Shown one piece after another: positions 19,301-26,124 of a stretch of 41,802 nucleotides of DNA. The notes below the pieces were generated by a model. That model was not told the origin of the DNA, did not search any database, and saw only the letters and a program-made list of their open reading frames with translations. Position 1 is the first letter of the stretch; each line of letters starts with the position of its first letter. The DNA is taken from the IMG/VR virus record IMGVR_UViG_3300017773_000030, positions 1 to 41,802 of that record; one strand, 5' to 3'. The DNA is from a virus. Both the position numbers and the translations under genes were made by a program.

Positions 19301-20911
19301 ATAAGAGCTTGGGATATTCCCATTAGTATGTCTAAATTTAAACAACATACTTTAAATTATAAAAGTGTTGTTGCTGGTACACCAGATGCTCCAAGAAATA
19401 ATCTTATTTACCATTATCCACTTAATGAAAGTAAAAATTCTACAACTATTAAAGATATTTCTTCTCCAAAGAAAATTAAAAATTTTGATAAAACCCTTTC
19501 TTCTCAACCAAGTTTAACCTCAGTACAAAGTAATGTAACTGATGTTAAAAACTTTTCATTTCAAGTTAGAGGAACTGATGCTATAAAAAGTGACAGACAA
19601 TATTATATTGGTTCTGTCATGAGATATTTAGGTGAATTAAATCCTAATAATCCAACTTTAGGATTACCTTATAATCCTCAAAACAATCAGGAAGTAATAA
19701 ACAAAATAGGAAAATCTTTTTCTTATGTAGACGCTATCGATGCTCTAGTAATAAATGCCATGTCTGATTTTGTATTAGATGATTATTTAGATGATTATGA
19801 TAATAATGGTATTTATGATGAACTTTTAACTCTTAGAAAACAACTTATAGATGAAAGGCTTATTTCAGTAGATGTAGTTAATAATTTATCTAGTGTAGAA
19901 AATAAAGTAGACAATCCTGAATTTATAGATTCAATAGAAAAATTATTACCAGCAAGAACAAAATTAGAATTTTCATATGAAGTTAAAAATGATACTCTTT
20001 TTAGACCAAGAATAAAAAGAGCTGTCTTACAAACACAACTTAATCCAGATAAAGCAGAAGGTTCTACTAATCTAACAGAACCAATTGTTAGTGTAAACTT
20101 CAATGAAAATAAACACGAGATATCTATTGATGTTCCAACAGATGAGTTTTCTGTATCTGCTTTAGCTAATGAAAACTTAAAAGAAAAAACTATTGATGTT
20201 TTAACTGATGAAGTAAATGTAAATGCTACTCTAAATGAAAAATTTCATTCAAATACATCAACTCCATTAAATATAATTGATTTGTCAAATTCATCCAATC
20301 AAACAATTTTTAATATAGAGCCAGATAATTTTACTGATTTGTTATTAGGTTCTAAAAACGAGTTTTATAAAAATAGTGGAACTGATGTAAATAATACCTT
20401 TTTTAAATCTGGTAATCCTGGTAGTGATGGAAATTACAATACTTACAAGTATGAAGATAGATTTTTCTTTAGAAGTATAGGAGACACAGAAGAGTTTTTT
20501 CCTGTAAGTGGAACTTACGAAGATAGAACTGGTACAAACGCCAAACAACCTTTTAACCACCACGATAACTTTAGACATTTTGGAAATCGTTATTATGTAG
20601 ATAGTGGAAGTGGGTATACCTATTCATCTTTTTTTGGTAGTGATGATGCTACTGTAGATGGTAGAATGGTAGGTAGAACACTTTTCTTTAAATCAGATGG
20701 AAGTGGTAATATCACCTATCCAATCAATCATTACTTTAAAGTTGGAACAAGTAAAGATGGTTTAACAAACCTTATTTATAAAGGAACTCAAAATGATGGT
20801 AGTAATCCATCACCTTTTGATCCTGAATTAGATGTTTTACCTACTATTTCAGCATATGTAATTAATGTAGGTGGTTCGGATACTATTAATAAGTTAAAAG
20901 TAATAAGGTAA
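16316..20911 (+). CDS. Giant baseplate protein, tail-protein-I-like core plus LamG-like domain
   Basis: A 1531-residue protein. Its most informative segment (about residues 655-775) matches phage tail protein I (P2 gpI type): LRDFVNMLGEQFDLLRSYID, LLPIIGNTLGFDLRNPLS and the signature YKTKGTQESINTLLSLYGYD, a wedge protein that connects the inner baseplate to the fibre network. Residues about 840-1010 form a LamG-like sandwich (VEFIFKTTRTSNEQKLL, ending with GEIRAWDIPISMSKFKQHTL). The C-terminal part has loose internal repeats (KHEISIDVPTDEFSVSA, KEKTIDVLTDEVNVNA). It ends the main tail operon; the next gene has its own leader. The extreme size compared with P2 gpI (about 180 residues) shows strong domain accretion. 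Confidence 0.7.
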   Translation: MEILTNYNNDTLQLITSDSYQFSSSDLEDGIIKLSVFSDVGTYQDFKILEEDKDFYVKGNDLFLKPNEYLDDAGFSEGNYNLQYDFLKRLNTSGLHLSQVSPSRNEIRLSLVNGSIDNDTQDNIIEAMQGNEDTYQFNSYLELSQGRLIPINGYAFDNVTDNKRTLVLKLNEPLPSDIPVLSTNFNISNKFLSSQTETIFFIDREGLAISGLGLTIDEGYSTELTSIEDEYTNYNSITGSSGINLVKEITRQQKDLNLNIDYEKFDGHVFFGSAKSKLEGFKNKTIKLEGLYSQLSSSLAFSSSLKVVEKRKDLFNQIRNVEDEFTHFQHFMYNDGQSYSTSSAPGIGQNLAGNNYSNFVNNDFTRLQNFDGFDRVYKKSEDGFIHLFTDIYNVENPPFYNSDDAFYLSFILRGGGTDSEYSLNFASGGFANERYDRSGNSEVGNYGYFNDRQIPFNAFTGSVIFNPETTGSNYQRYIFKGQQQFFRPTKTGDFGLITGLEDYGKTSTSWEILSGSNPISASTVGGIGDGFAYGMFDLTGVFIPFTFPSQIKEDGTLGMDDFITGSILPQGDLFPLFTQESGDKEAFFTDVSVTKNNPTNIHPFSKIYRPPSGSYAGSSEWNSWYNTMESIAENYDTNNIHSLVNNLPEILQTGIEHKTLRDFVNMLGEQFDLLRSYIDNYHNIYKLGYKNPNAMPDGLLPIIGNTLGFDLRNPLSGSLEEYLESTRGDEIGDKKAISSLWTNILNNIIYIYKTKGTQESINTLLSLYGYDPSSFKITEYGGSREEHNPTILTNNASNDLDNGIKNVKGNVSFREKVEKFNTMNFSNVDSKLALDWYSNGAEPNGVEFIFKTTRTSNEQKLLRSSGSEDNWDLRIVPSGSSTTRGKIEFRLNNSLTGSLELSDNSISMSTDYIDNVNDNNFFNVLLQRDIATSSAELTQSYSLLVARKDSDKIKNVQHISMSSFNTNANKNFITASGQSTNNFIVGEEITGSIGEIRAWDIPISMSKFKQHTLNYKSVVAGTPDAPRNNLIYHYPLNESKNSTTIKDISSPKKIKNFDKTLSSQPSLTSVQSNVTDVKNFSFQVRGTDAIKSDRQYYIGSVMRYLGELNPNNPTLGLPYNPQNNQEVINKIGKSFSYVDAIDALVINAMSDFVLDDYLDDYDNNGIYDELLTLRKQLIDERLISVDVVNNLSSVENKVDNPEFIDSIEKLLPARTKLEFSYEVKNDTLFRPRIKRAVLQTQLNPDKAEGSTNLTEPIVSVNFNENKHEISIDVPTDEFSVSALANENLKEKTIDVLTDEVNVNATLNEKFHSNTSTPLNIIDLSNSSNQTIFNIEPDNFTDLLLGSKNEFYKNSGTDVNNTFFKSGNPGSDGNYNTYKYEDRFFFRSIGDTEEFFPVSGTYEDRTGTNAKQPFNHHDNFRHFGNRYYVDSGSGYTYSSFFGSDDATVDGRMVGRTLFFKSDGSGNITYPINHYFKVGTSKDGLTNLIYKGTQNDGSNPSPFDPELDVLPTISAYVINVGGSDTINKLKVIR

Positions 20912-20925
20912 AATATTTTTTGGAT

Positions 20926-20933
20926 ATATTTAT
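20926..20933 (+). promoter_or_regulatory. ATATTTAT motif, candidate late promoter element
   Basis: The 10-mer TATATTTATA (20925-20934) lies in the 58-base gap after the 1531-residue tail gene. The next ATG is 36 bases downstream and has its own AAAGGA Shine-Dalgarno, so the geometry fits a promoter followed by a short leader. This is the best-placed copy of the motif on the + strand. Confidence 0.5.
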
Positions 20934-20969
20934 AGATGAGTAATATTATAACATTAAAGGATTACAACT

Positions 20970-21656
20970 ATGGGAATTTTAGATAATGATACAGTAATAG
21001 TTGACGCTATTCTAACTAAGTTGGGAAGGCAGAAATTAGCAAACGGAGAACCTTTAGGAATATCACAATACGCTTTTGGTGATACTGGTGTAGATTATAC
21101 ATTATATAACGCCGACCACCCAAGTGGTTCAAGTGCTTATGGAACTGCTATTACTTCACTTCCAATGTTAGAAGCAGTACCCGATGACAATGTATTTTTA
21201 AGATTTAAACTTTATGGTGAAGGTGAAAGAAATGTACAAAACTTTTCTTTTATAACTGTAACAAGTGGTACTTCAGTAACTATATCTAAAATTGCTGGAG
21301 AGACAGAAAGTAATCCTGTTACAATACTTCCTACTATTTTTCCAAGTGTACAAGGTGCTAGATTTGATTTTAAAATTTTAGATATGAGGGGATTGACTGT
21401 TACACAAGCTAATGGTAATGCTATTGGAGACAATAATTTTCAGATACAAGGCGGTGGATTTAGTAGAACTAATCTACCACCATTTGACCACCCAGATCCT
21501 ATTATTGCTAATATATCTAATGTAAGAGCTATACTTGTTAATGCTCTACCACAACAAATTACTTCACAACGGTCTATTGGTATTGAAATATCAAGAGATG
21601 GTGCTGCTTCGGCATTTGTAACTTTAACAATTGAAGCTAATAACACAACAGCATAG
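20970..21656 (+). CDS. Phage structural protein, probable tail/fibre component
   Basis: A 228-residue protein. The start MGILDNDTVIVDAILTKLGR followed by LANGEPLGISQYAFGDTGVDY resembles, from memory, a family of T4-like marine phage structural proteins that begin with a 'VDAILTKKGR..LA' motif and a 'FGDTGVDY' motif. The remainder is beta-rich with Gly/Thr/Ser. An AAAGGA Shine-Dalgarno and a candidate late promoter precede it. It begins a three-gene group of fibre-type proteins. A location at the tail tip or fibres is inferred from context and composition. Confidence 0.65.
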   Translation: MGILDNDTVIVDAILTKLGRQKLANGEPLGISQYAFGDTGVDYTLYNADHPSGSSAYGTAITSLPMLEAVPDDNVFLRFKLYGEGERNVQNFSFITVTSGTSVTISKIAGETESNPVTILPTIFPSVQGARFDFKILDMRGLTVTQANGNAIGDNNFQIQGGGFSRTNLPPFDHPDPIIANISNVRAILVNALPQQITSQRSIGIEISRDGAASAFVTLTIEANNTTA

Positions 21657-21666
21657 GATTTAGATT

Positions 21667-22734
21667 ATGATTAAACAATTTAACATAGACGATGATACAA
21701 TAACAACACAAATTGCTGTTACAAATGGATTTTTTGATGGTGGTGTTGGAACACTTGCTGGTTCTAATTTAACAACATCTTCTTTATCTGCTACACAAAA
21801 ATCTTATTATTATAATCTACAATATAATTCCAAAGACCATTTTAGTATAACTTATGGTCATATTCTTGGAAGTGGTAGTGCTGAAGAAACTGCAACTATG
21901 GAAGGAACTACACAAGCTATTTATAAACAATTTTTTAATTTTACAGAACCTAGTGCTGAAAATTTAAGAGATAATGCTGGTTGGTCAATGATTGATGGAA
22001 CTAACGGTGCTAATGCCGTAACTCAACAAGGAGTTTACATTTTAGCTACTGAAAGACTTCAGATGAAAGATAGATTAAATCCAGGTACTTGGACATTAAA
22101 TCTTTCTGGATCAAATACTGCTGGTACTGCTGCTGCTACATTATCTTTAACTGATGATTCAAAAACAGAAAATGCTGATTCTGCTCCATTTGGTCCTAGA
22201 TATCATATTGTAGAAGGTTCTGCTGGAACAGTAACTACTGCTTATACAACTAAAACTTATGGATTCTTTTATCCTGATGCTGGTCTAATGGTACTAAGTG
22301 CTAATGCCCTTTCATCAAGTATACCTGGTGACCCAGTTATGATAACAAGTGGAAGTGGCACTTTAGGTTTTACAGGAACTGGACTAGCACAAGATTTAAC
22401 AGTTACAGACTCTACAGATAATGCTGCAAAATTAGTTCTTGCTATGCAAAAAGGTACTGGAGTAACTCTTCGTTCAGAAGAACAACAATATGTTTTTGAT
22501 TATTTTTGCAGAGCTAAAGCAAGTGAGTTTAATCTTTCACAAAATATAACTTTTTGGAGTGGTTCAACTTATGAAATGAGACATTCTGATATGGTAACAA
22601 ATCCTCAAACTTTTATTAGTGAAGTTGGATTGTATGATAGTCAAAACTCCTTATTGGCTGTTGGTAGATTAAGTTCTCCAATCAATAAGAACTTTAGTTC
22701 TGAAGCAATCGTCAAAGTTCGTTTGACTTACTAA
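21667..22734 (+). CDS. Tail-fibre-type structural protein
   Basis: A 355-residue, beta-rich Gly/Ser/Thr protein with an N-terminus MIKQFNIDDD and a C-terminal module FISEVGLYDSQNSLLAVGRL followed by a basic beta strand. Both ends match the next protein (MFKQF; ITEVGLYDDQNTLVGYAKL), so the pair are paralogues that differ in the middle. Conserved ends with a variable centre are typical of virion attachment proteins. There is no signal peptide or catalytic motif. It lies 10 bases after the previous gene and 9 before the next, so co-translation is likely. Confidence 0.65.
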   Translation: MIKQFNIDDDTITTQIAVTNGFFDGGVGTLAGSNLTTSSLSATQKSYYYNLQYNSKDHFSITYGHILGSGSAEETATMEGTTQAIYKQFFNFTEPSAENLRDNAGWSMIDGTNGANAVTQQGVYILATERLQMKDRLNPGTWTLNLSGSNTAGTAAATLSLTDDSKTENADSAPFGPRYHIVEGSAGTVTTAYTTKTYGFFYPDAGLMVLSANALSSSIPGDPVMITSGSGTLGFTGTGLAQDLTVTDSTDNAAKLVLAMQKGTGVTLRSEEQQYVFDYFCRAKASEFNLSQNITFWSGSTYEMRHSDMVTNPQTFISEVGLYDSQNSLLAVGRLSSPINKNFSSEAIVKVRLTY

Positions 22735-22743
22735 TGTTATGGA

Positions 22744-23556
22744 ATGTTTAAACAATTTACACCTGAAAATCAAAATACATACGAGTATAAAGCACATAAA
22801 TCATTTACTTTAACTCAAGCCAATGTCACACGACATCAGTTTTTAAATAACTCATCTAATGAAATATCTAAAAGTTATTATGATTTTTCTCGTATAAACT
22901 TTTACCTTAGTGGTTCTACTTCTGATAATTATAGCAGTCAATTTAATATAGGAAATGATGGTTCTGGCAGAGATACTTTTTTAACAAAATTTTATGATAC
23001 AGGTTCAGTTGTTTTTATACCACAGAATAAATTTGATGTGGAGATAAAAAGAGGTAGTTTTAGATTAATAGACACAACTACTAATGCTATAATTGTAGAC
23101 GATAGTAATGGAAATTTATATTCTACAAATTCTACATTTTCACAATCTATATCACCTATATCATCATCTGATAACTATGTAGGTAATATATTTTATAATG
23201 TTGGAGCTTTTACAATTACTGAAACTGCTTCTTTTGATAGTTCATATGACTATACAGATGTAACAAGTGGTGATTATGTAATTCAATATAAAGGAACTAC
23301 TGTAATTAATACTTATGAGTGGACTTGTGATACAAAACCAAATGAATTAAACGATACAACTAATGTTACTGTTTTTAATAGTAATGGGCTAGGGCAATTA
23401 AAAGATAATTTAACAAGTAGTAACTTTCCAACTTATATAACAGAAGTTGGATTGTATGATGACCAAAATACTTTGGTTGGTTATGCTAAACTTTCTAAGG
23501 CAATACCTAAAAGTCAAAAAATGCCAATGAAATTTTTATTAAGAATGGATTACTAA
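22744..23556 (+). CDS. Tail-fibre-type structural protein, paralogue
   Basis: A 270-residue relative of the preceding gene product, with the same N-terminal MxKQF and the same C-terminal EVGLYDDQN-type module (YITEVGLYDDQNTLVGYAKL). The central part is unrelated in sequence and shorter. Two other ATGs in the gap (22734 and 22740) lead to other or very short frames, so 22744 is the start. It is the last recognisable virion gene before the envelope-protein island. Confidence 0.65.
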   Translation: MFKQFTPENQNTYEYKAHKSFTLTQANVTRHQFLNNSSNEISKSYYDFSRINFYLSGSTSDNYSSQFNIGNDGSGRDTFLTKFYDTGSVVFIPQNKFDVEIKRGSFRLIDTTTNAIIVDDSNGNLYSTNSTFSQSISPISSSDNYVGNIFYNVGAFTITETASFDSSYDYTDVTSGDYVIQYKGTTVINTYEWTCDTKPNELNDTTNVTVFNSNGLGQLKDNLTSSNFPTYITEVGLYDDQNTLVGYAKLSKAIPKSQKMPMKFLLRMDY

Positions 23557-23588
23557 TACTTATTAATATAACTTATAGGAGAGAAAAA

Positions 23589-23882
23589 ATGGATAATCCT
23601 TTAGCAAAATTATATAGTTGGCAAATATCAAGTGGTCAGCTAGATGGGTGGACTTCATATCATTTAGCGGCTGGTTTGTTTATTGCTAAAATAGCACAAT
23701 GGTTAGGTGCTACTGATTTGTGGGCTGTACTTTGGGTATTGATTATAGGTATAGCTTGGGAAATTTTTGAAGTATTCGTAGAGGGAACAGAAGAAACCTA
23801 CGGAACAAAAAAGAAATGGGCATATAATACAGCGGCAGATGTTTTTGTTGAAACAGCAGCTGCAGCTTGGATGGTATGGTAA
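23589..23882 (+). CDS. Small polytopic membrane protein, H...E...D type
   Basis: A 97-residue protein with two or three hydrophobic segments (about residues 22-40, 42-62 and 80-97). Conserved-looking polar residues sit at the membrane edges: His25 in YHLAAG, Glu in WEIFEVF and Asn/Asp in YNTAADVF. The gene product at 26509 has the same pattern (LHFMGG, KELYDVY, SNKDALA), so the two are distant paralogues. The pattern also recalls small membrane proteins of the YfiM/VanZ-like kind. A holin-like role is possible but not supported by any specific motif. A clear AGGAG Shine-Dalgarno precedes the ATG. It opens the envelope island. Confidence 0.7.
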   Translation: MDNPLAKLYSWQISSGQLDGWTSYHLAAGLFIAKIAQWLGATDLWAVLWVLIIGIAWEIFEVFVEGTEETYGTKKKWAYNTAADVFVETAAAAWMVW

Positions 23883-23907
23883 ATTAAAAACTATTAGGAG
23901 AAAACAG

Positions 23908-25203
23908 ATGTTAAAGAAAATAATAATAGGGATACTACTATCCTCATCTTTGTTTAGTCAGAACTTTTTTACTAACTTTTTTAAGTATTCAACAGCTTAT
24001 TCAAGTTTTAGTTTAAATGCTCCTCGCTATCAAGATGATAGATTTGCTATCATTGGTGGGTTATCTACTGGTGTGTTGCAAGTGGAACGAACTGAAAGAG
24101 AATTAAAACCTGATTTTCAAACATCATTTGGACTTCGTAAGATTGGTAGATTTCAATACGAACCAAAGAGGGGTGTAAAGTCTGCTGGTAAAGGTGGGAC
24201 TTGGTATGATGGTTCAGAACAAAATGCTAATGAAAGTTCTACATTTGGTCCTGTTAAAGGTTGGGAGTATTTAATAAAATTTTCTGAAGGAAGACAATGG
24301 GGTAACGAATATCTTAATCAAGAATATTGGGTGAGATACATCGGTGATTGGGTTATGGCAAAAGTTGGTTGGACTGAATTAGGTCTTGAAGATATATCCT
24401 ATGGACAAGGTGATATTAGAGTTCATCTTACACCAGAAGCTCTTGGAAACAAACTACATTTTTCTATTGGACTAAAACATAGACAACATCCTGTATATGG
24501 ATTTGACGCTATGGTTCTTGATACCACTTGGTATAAAGGGCAATGGTGGAACTTTGCTGAAGATGCTTTTGGTATCGATGATAATATGTGGTTTGATTCA
24601 ACTATGATTAATCCTGACTCTCCTACAGGTTGGGATAGTAGAACACTTTATGAAGTAGATCCTGAAACAGGTGAGATTAGGGAAGTAGAAGGTTCTGGTC
24701 CGTTTTGGAATGAAGGCGGTGAGTATTGGGGACATGATTGGTTATGGAGAGGTGTTGATGGTAAGATATTTGCTTATACAGATAGGGAATATTTTGTATA
24801 CCACTTTCCAAGAATGTTAGAAAAATACATAGGTGGTGTAAAGAAAAATTTAGGTTATCAAAGTGAAACATCATTAGTTATTGGTGTTGATTGGTATCAC
24901 TATGGAGATAGTTGGTGGATACATGGTTGGGGTAATTGGTTACCTGTTCATTATGGTCACTCAAAACATGCGTACCATAATGCTGCTCATTATCAAACTC
25001 ATTTAGAAGAGGGTGGTGAAGCAAGTGATTTTATGTATATGGATCCAATGTGGCATGATTGGAATGATTATGATATTGGTGCTATCTTAGGTGTAAAAAT
25101 AAAAGAAAACTTAGGAGTCTTCACAGAAGGTCGTTATCTATATTATTGGGAAAGACCAGCATACGATATTAAATTTGGTCTTAATTATCAATTCTTAAAC
25201 TAG
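23908..25203 (+). CDS. Exported, probable outer-membrane beta-barrel protein
   Basis: A 431-residue protein with a standard signal peptide (MLKKIIIGILLSSSLFS, then Gln). The mature part has many alternating aromatic strands and ends in a beta-barrel-like C-terminus (FGLNYQFLN). It is unusually rich in Trp, Tyr and His; around residues 325-370 His-rich runs (GVDWYHYGDSWWIHGWGNW, HYGHSKHAYHNAAHYQTH) could bind metal. The ATG at 23908 is chosen over 23839 because AGGAG lies 8 bases before it and the signal peptide starts there. A signal peptide means the protein is exported by the infected cell rather than built into the virion. It may alter the host surface, for example by masking a receptor. 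Barrel topology and function are inferred. Confidence 0.7.
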   Translation: MLKKIIIGILLSSSLFSQNFFTNFFKYSTAYSSFSLNAPRYQDDRFAIIGGLSTGVLQVERTERELKPDFQTSFGLRKIGRFQYEPKRGVKSAGKGGTWYDGSEQNANESSTFGPVKGWEYLIKFSEGRQWGNEYLNQEYWVRYIGDWVMAKVGWTELGLEDISYGQGDIRVHLTPEALGNKLHFSIGLKHRQHPVYGFDAMVLDTTWYKGQWWNFAEDAFGIDDNMWFDSTMINPDSPTGWDSRTLYEVDPETGEIREVEGSGPFWNEGGEYWGHDWLWRGVDGKIFAYTDREYFVYHFPRMLEKYIGGVKKNLGYQSETSLVIGVDWYHYGDSWWIHGWGNWLPVHYGHSKHAYHNAAHYQTHLEEGGEASDFMYMDPMWHDWNDYDIGAILGVKIKENLGVFTEGRYLYYWERPAYDIKFGLNYQFLN

Positions 25204-25206
25204 GAG
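25202..25206 (+). promoter_or_regulatory. Ribosome binding site of the Cys-rich peptide
   Basis: AGGAG overlaps the stop codon of the preceding gene (TAGGAG). An ATG at 25207 touches it directly, but the in-frame ATG at 25213 has proper spacing (6 bases), which decides the start of the 16-residue peptide. The next gene repeats the arrangement: its TAGGAG (25261-25266) overlaps the peptide stop. Confidence 0.7.
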
Positions 25207-25212
25207 ATGATT

Positions 25213-25263
25213 ATGTGTGACTGTTGTGGATGTGATTGTGATTGTAATTGTAAATGTAACTAG
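25213..25263 (+). CDS. 16-residue Cys-rich peptide, metallothionein-like
   Basis: The frame ATG TGT GAC TGT TGT ... AAC TAG encodes MCDCCGCDCDCNCKCN, in which eight of sixteen residues are Cys, arranged as CxCC followed by repeated CxC. This Cys density is what metallothioneins and phytochelatins use to bind soft metal ions (Zn, Cu, Cd) in thiolate clusters. The gene has its own Shine-Dalgarno, starts 10 bases after the previous stop, and its stop carries the next gene's Shine-Dalgarno, exactly like its larger neighbours. That spacing argues against chance. There is no signal peptide. Metal binding is an inference; a redox buffer, an inhibitor of a host enzyme or a leader peptide sensing Cys supply are alternatives. 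I know of no named family. Confidence 0.55.
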   Translation: MCDCCGCDCDCNCKCN

Positions 25264-25272
25264 GAGATTAAA

Positions 25273-25467
25273 ATGAAAAACATGCTAAAAGTAATGCTTT
25301 CTGCTGTAATTCTTTTTGCTGCTGTTCCTACTGCTAATGCTTCAGATATGAACATGGCTGGTATGGAAGAAGTAAAGAAGAAGAAAAAGAAGAAAGGCAA
25401 GAAGATTGGTAAAAAGGGAAAGAAAGCCAAAAAGGGTTTCTTTTCTAAAATCTTTGGCTCAAAGTAA
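25273..25467 (+). CDS. Exported Lys-rich cationic peptide
   Basis: A 64-residue precursor. Residues 1-23 are a textbook signal peptide with an Ala-x-Ala site (MKNMLKVMLSAVILFAAVPT, then ANA before Ser24). The mature 41 residues contain 17 Lys in runs (KKKKKKK, GKKIGKKGKKAKK) and end in an amphipathic GFFSKIFGSK. Such a peptide would sit in the periplasm or on the surface and bind polyanions (LPS, DNA, peptidoglycan) or perturb membranes. AGGAG lies 6 bases before the ATG. The next gene starts at the base after its stop. A role in lysis, surface charge change or DNA binding at the envelope is inferred; no family is recognised. Confidence 0.7.
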   Translation: MKNMLKVMLSAVILFAAVPTANASDMNMAGMEEVKKKKKKKGKKIGKKGKKAKKGFFSKIFGSK

Positions 25468-26115
25468 ATGAACGGTGACATCAAAATCGGTAAGTTGTTA
25501 TGTGATGAAGATATAATTACTAAAAGACAACTTAACAAAGCCTTACAAGTTCAAGTTAAGGGAGACAAACGAACTCTCGGTGAAATACTTGTAGATCAAG
25601 GGTTTTGCGATTTTGATGACATCACTAATGCATTGTTAGACCACGATTCTGATACTCAAAAGCACGAAGAGAAACAAGAAGAGATTCATCAAGAACCTAT
25701 AGAAATAAAACCTCAAGTAAAGGATATACCTCCTGTTGAACCAAAGAAAGAAGAACCAATAGAACTTTCTGAAGATAAAGTTATGGGAACTAAATTTTCT
25801 ATGTCAGTACAGACAATAGTTGGTTTGATTGCTTTAATATCCTCTGGTGTTGGTGGTTATTATATGTTACTCCAAGAAATAGAAGAAGCAAAAGAATTAC
25901 CAAAGATAGATATAGAATCAATTTTTGGAGATGAATATCCATCTAAACCGGATGGTCATAACTGGCCACGGTCTTATGAACAATATAAGAATCAAGTTGG
26001 AGGTCTACAAGAGGATATGGATGCCGTCTATGATATATTAGATGAGTATGAAGAAACTATAAAAGAATTACAAAAAGATATCAAAGACCTTGAACGAAGA
26101 AAAAGGGATAAGTAG
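25468..26115 (+). CDS. Membrane protein with GspE/PilB (MshEN-like) N-terminal domain
   Basis: A 215-residue protein. Residues 5-55 match the N-terminal domain of type II secretion/type IV pilus ATPases as two half-repeats: KIGKLLCDEDIITKRQLNKA then LGEILVDQGFCDFDDITNAL, the pattern LGxxLxxxGxIxxxxLxxAL of GspE-N/MshEN domains, some of which bind cyclic di-GMP. An acidic Pro/Glu linker follows (about 60-110). Residues about 112-135 are one membrane helix (VQTIVGLIALISSGVGGYYM). The C-terminus ends in a coiled coil (DEYEETIKELQKDIKDLE). There is no ATPase domain. Standing a few hundred bases before four pilin genes, it could dock on the host pilus or secretion platform as a decoy or adaptor. 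The link between the half-repeats is short, so ligand binding is uncertain. Confidence 0.7.
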   Translation: MNGDIKIGKLLCDEDIITKRQLNKALQVQVKGDKRTLGEILVDQGFCDFDDITNALLDHDSDTQKHEEKQEEIHQEPIEIKPQVKDIPPVEPKKEEPIELSEDKVMGTKFSMSVQTIVGLIALISSGVGGYYMLLQEIEEAKELPKIDIESIFGDEYPSKPDGHNWPRSYEQYKNQVGGLQEDMDAVYDILDEYEETIKELQKDIKDLERRKRDK

Positions 26116-26124
26116 GAGTTTGTT

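Noticed and set aside
20936-20986. 16-codon frame starting next to the ATATTTAT motif
   Set aside because: It has no Shine-Dalgarno, no compositional signal, and runs into the real gene in another frame.
25468-25640. Firm assignment as a cyclic di-GMP receptor
   Set aside because: The two half-repeats fit the MshEN-type pattern, but the linker is short and some key positions differ (Asp for Gly in the first repeat), so ligand binding is only a possibility.
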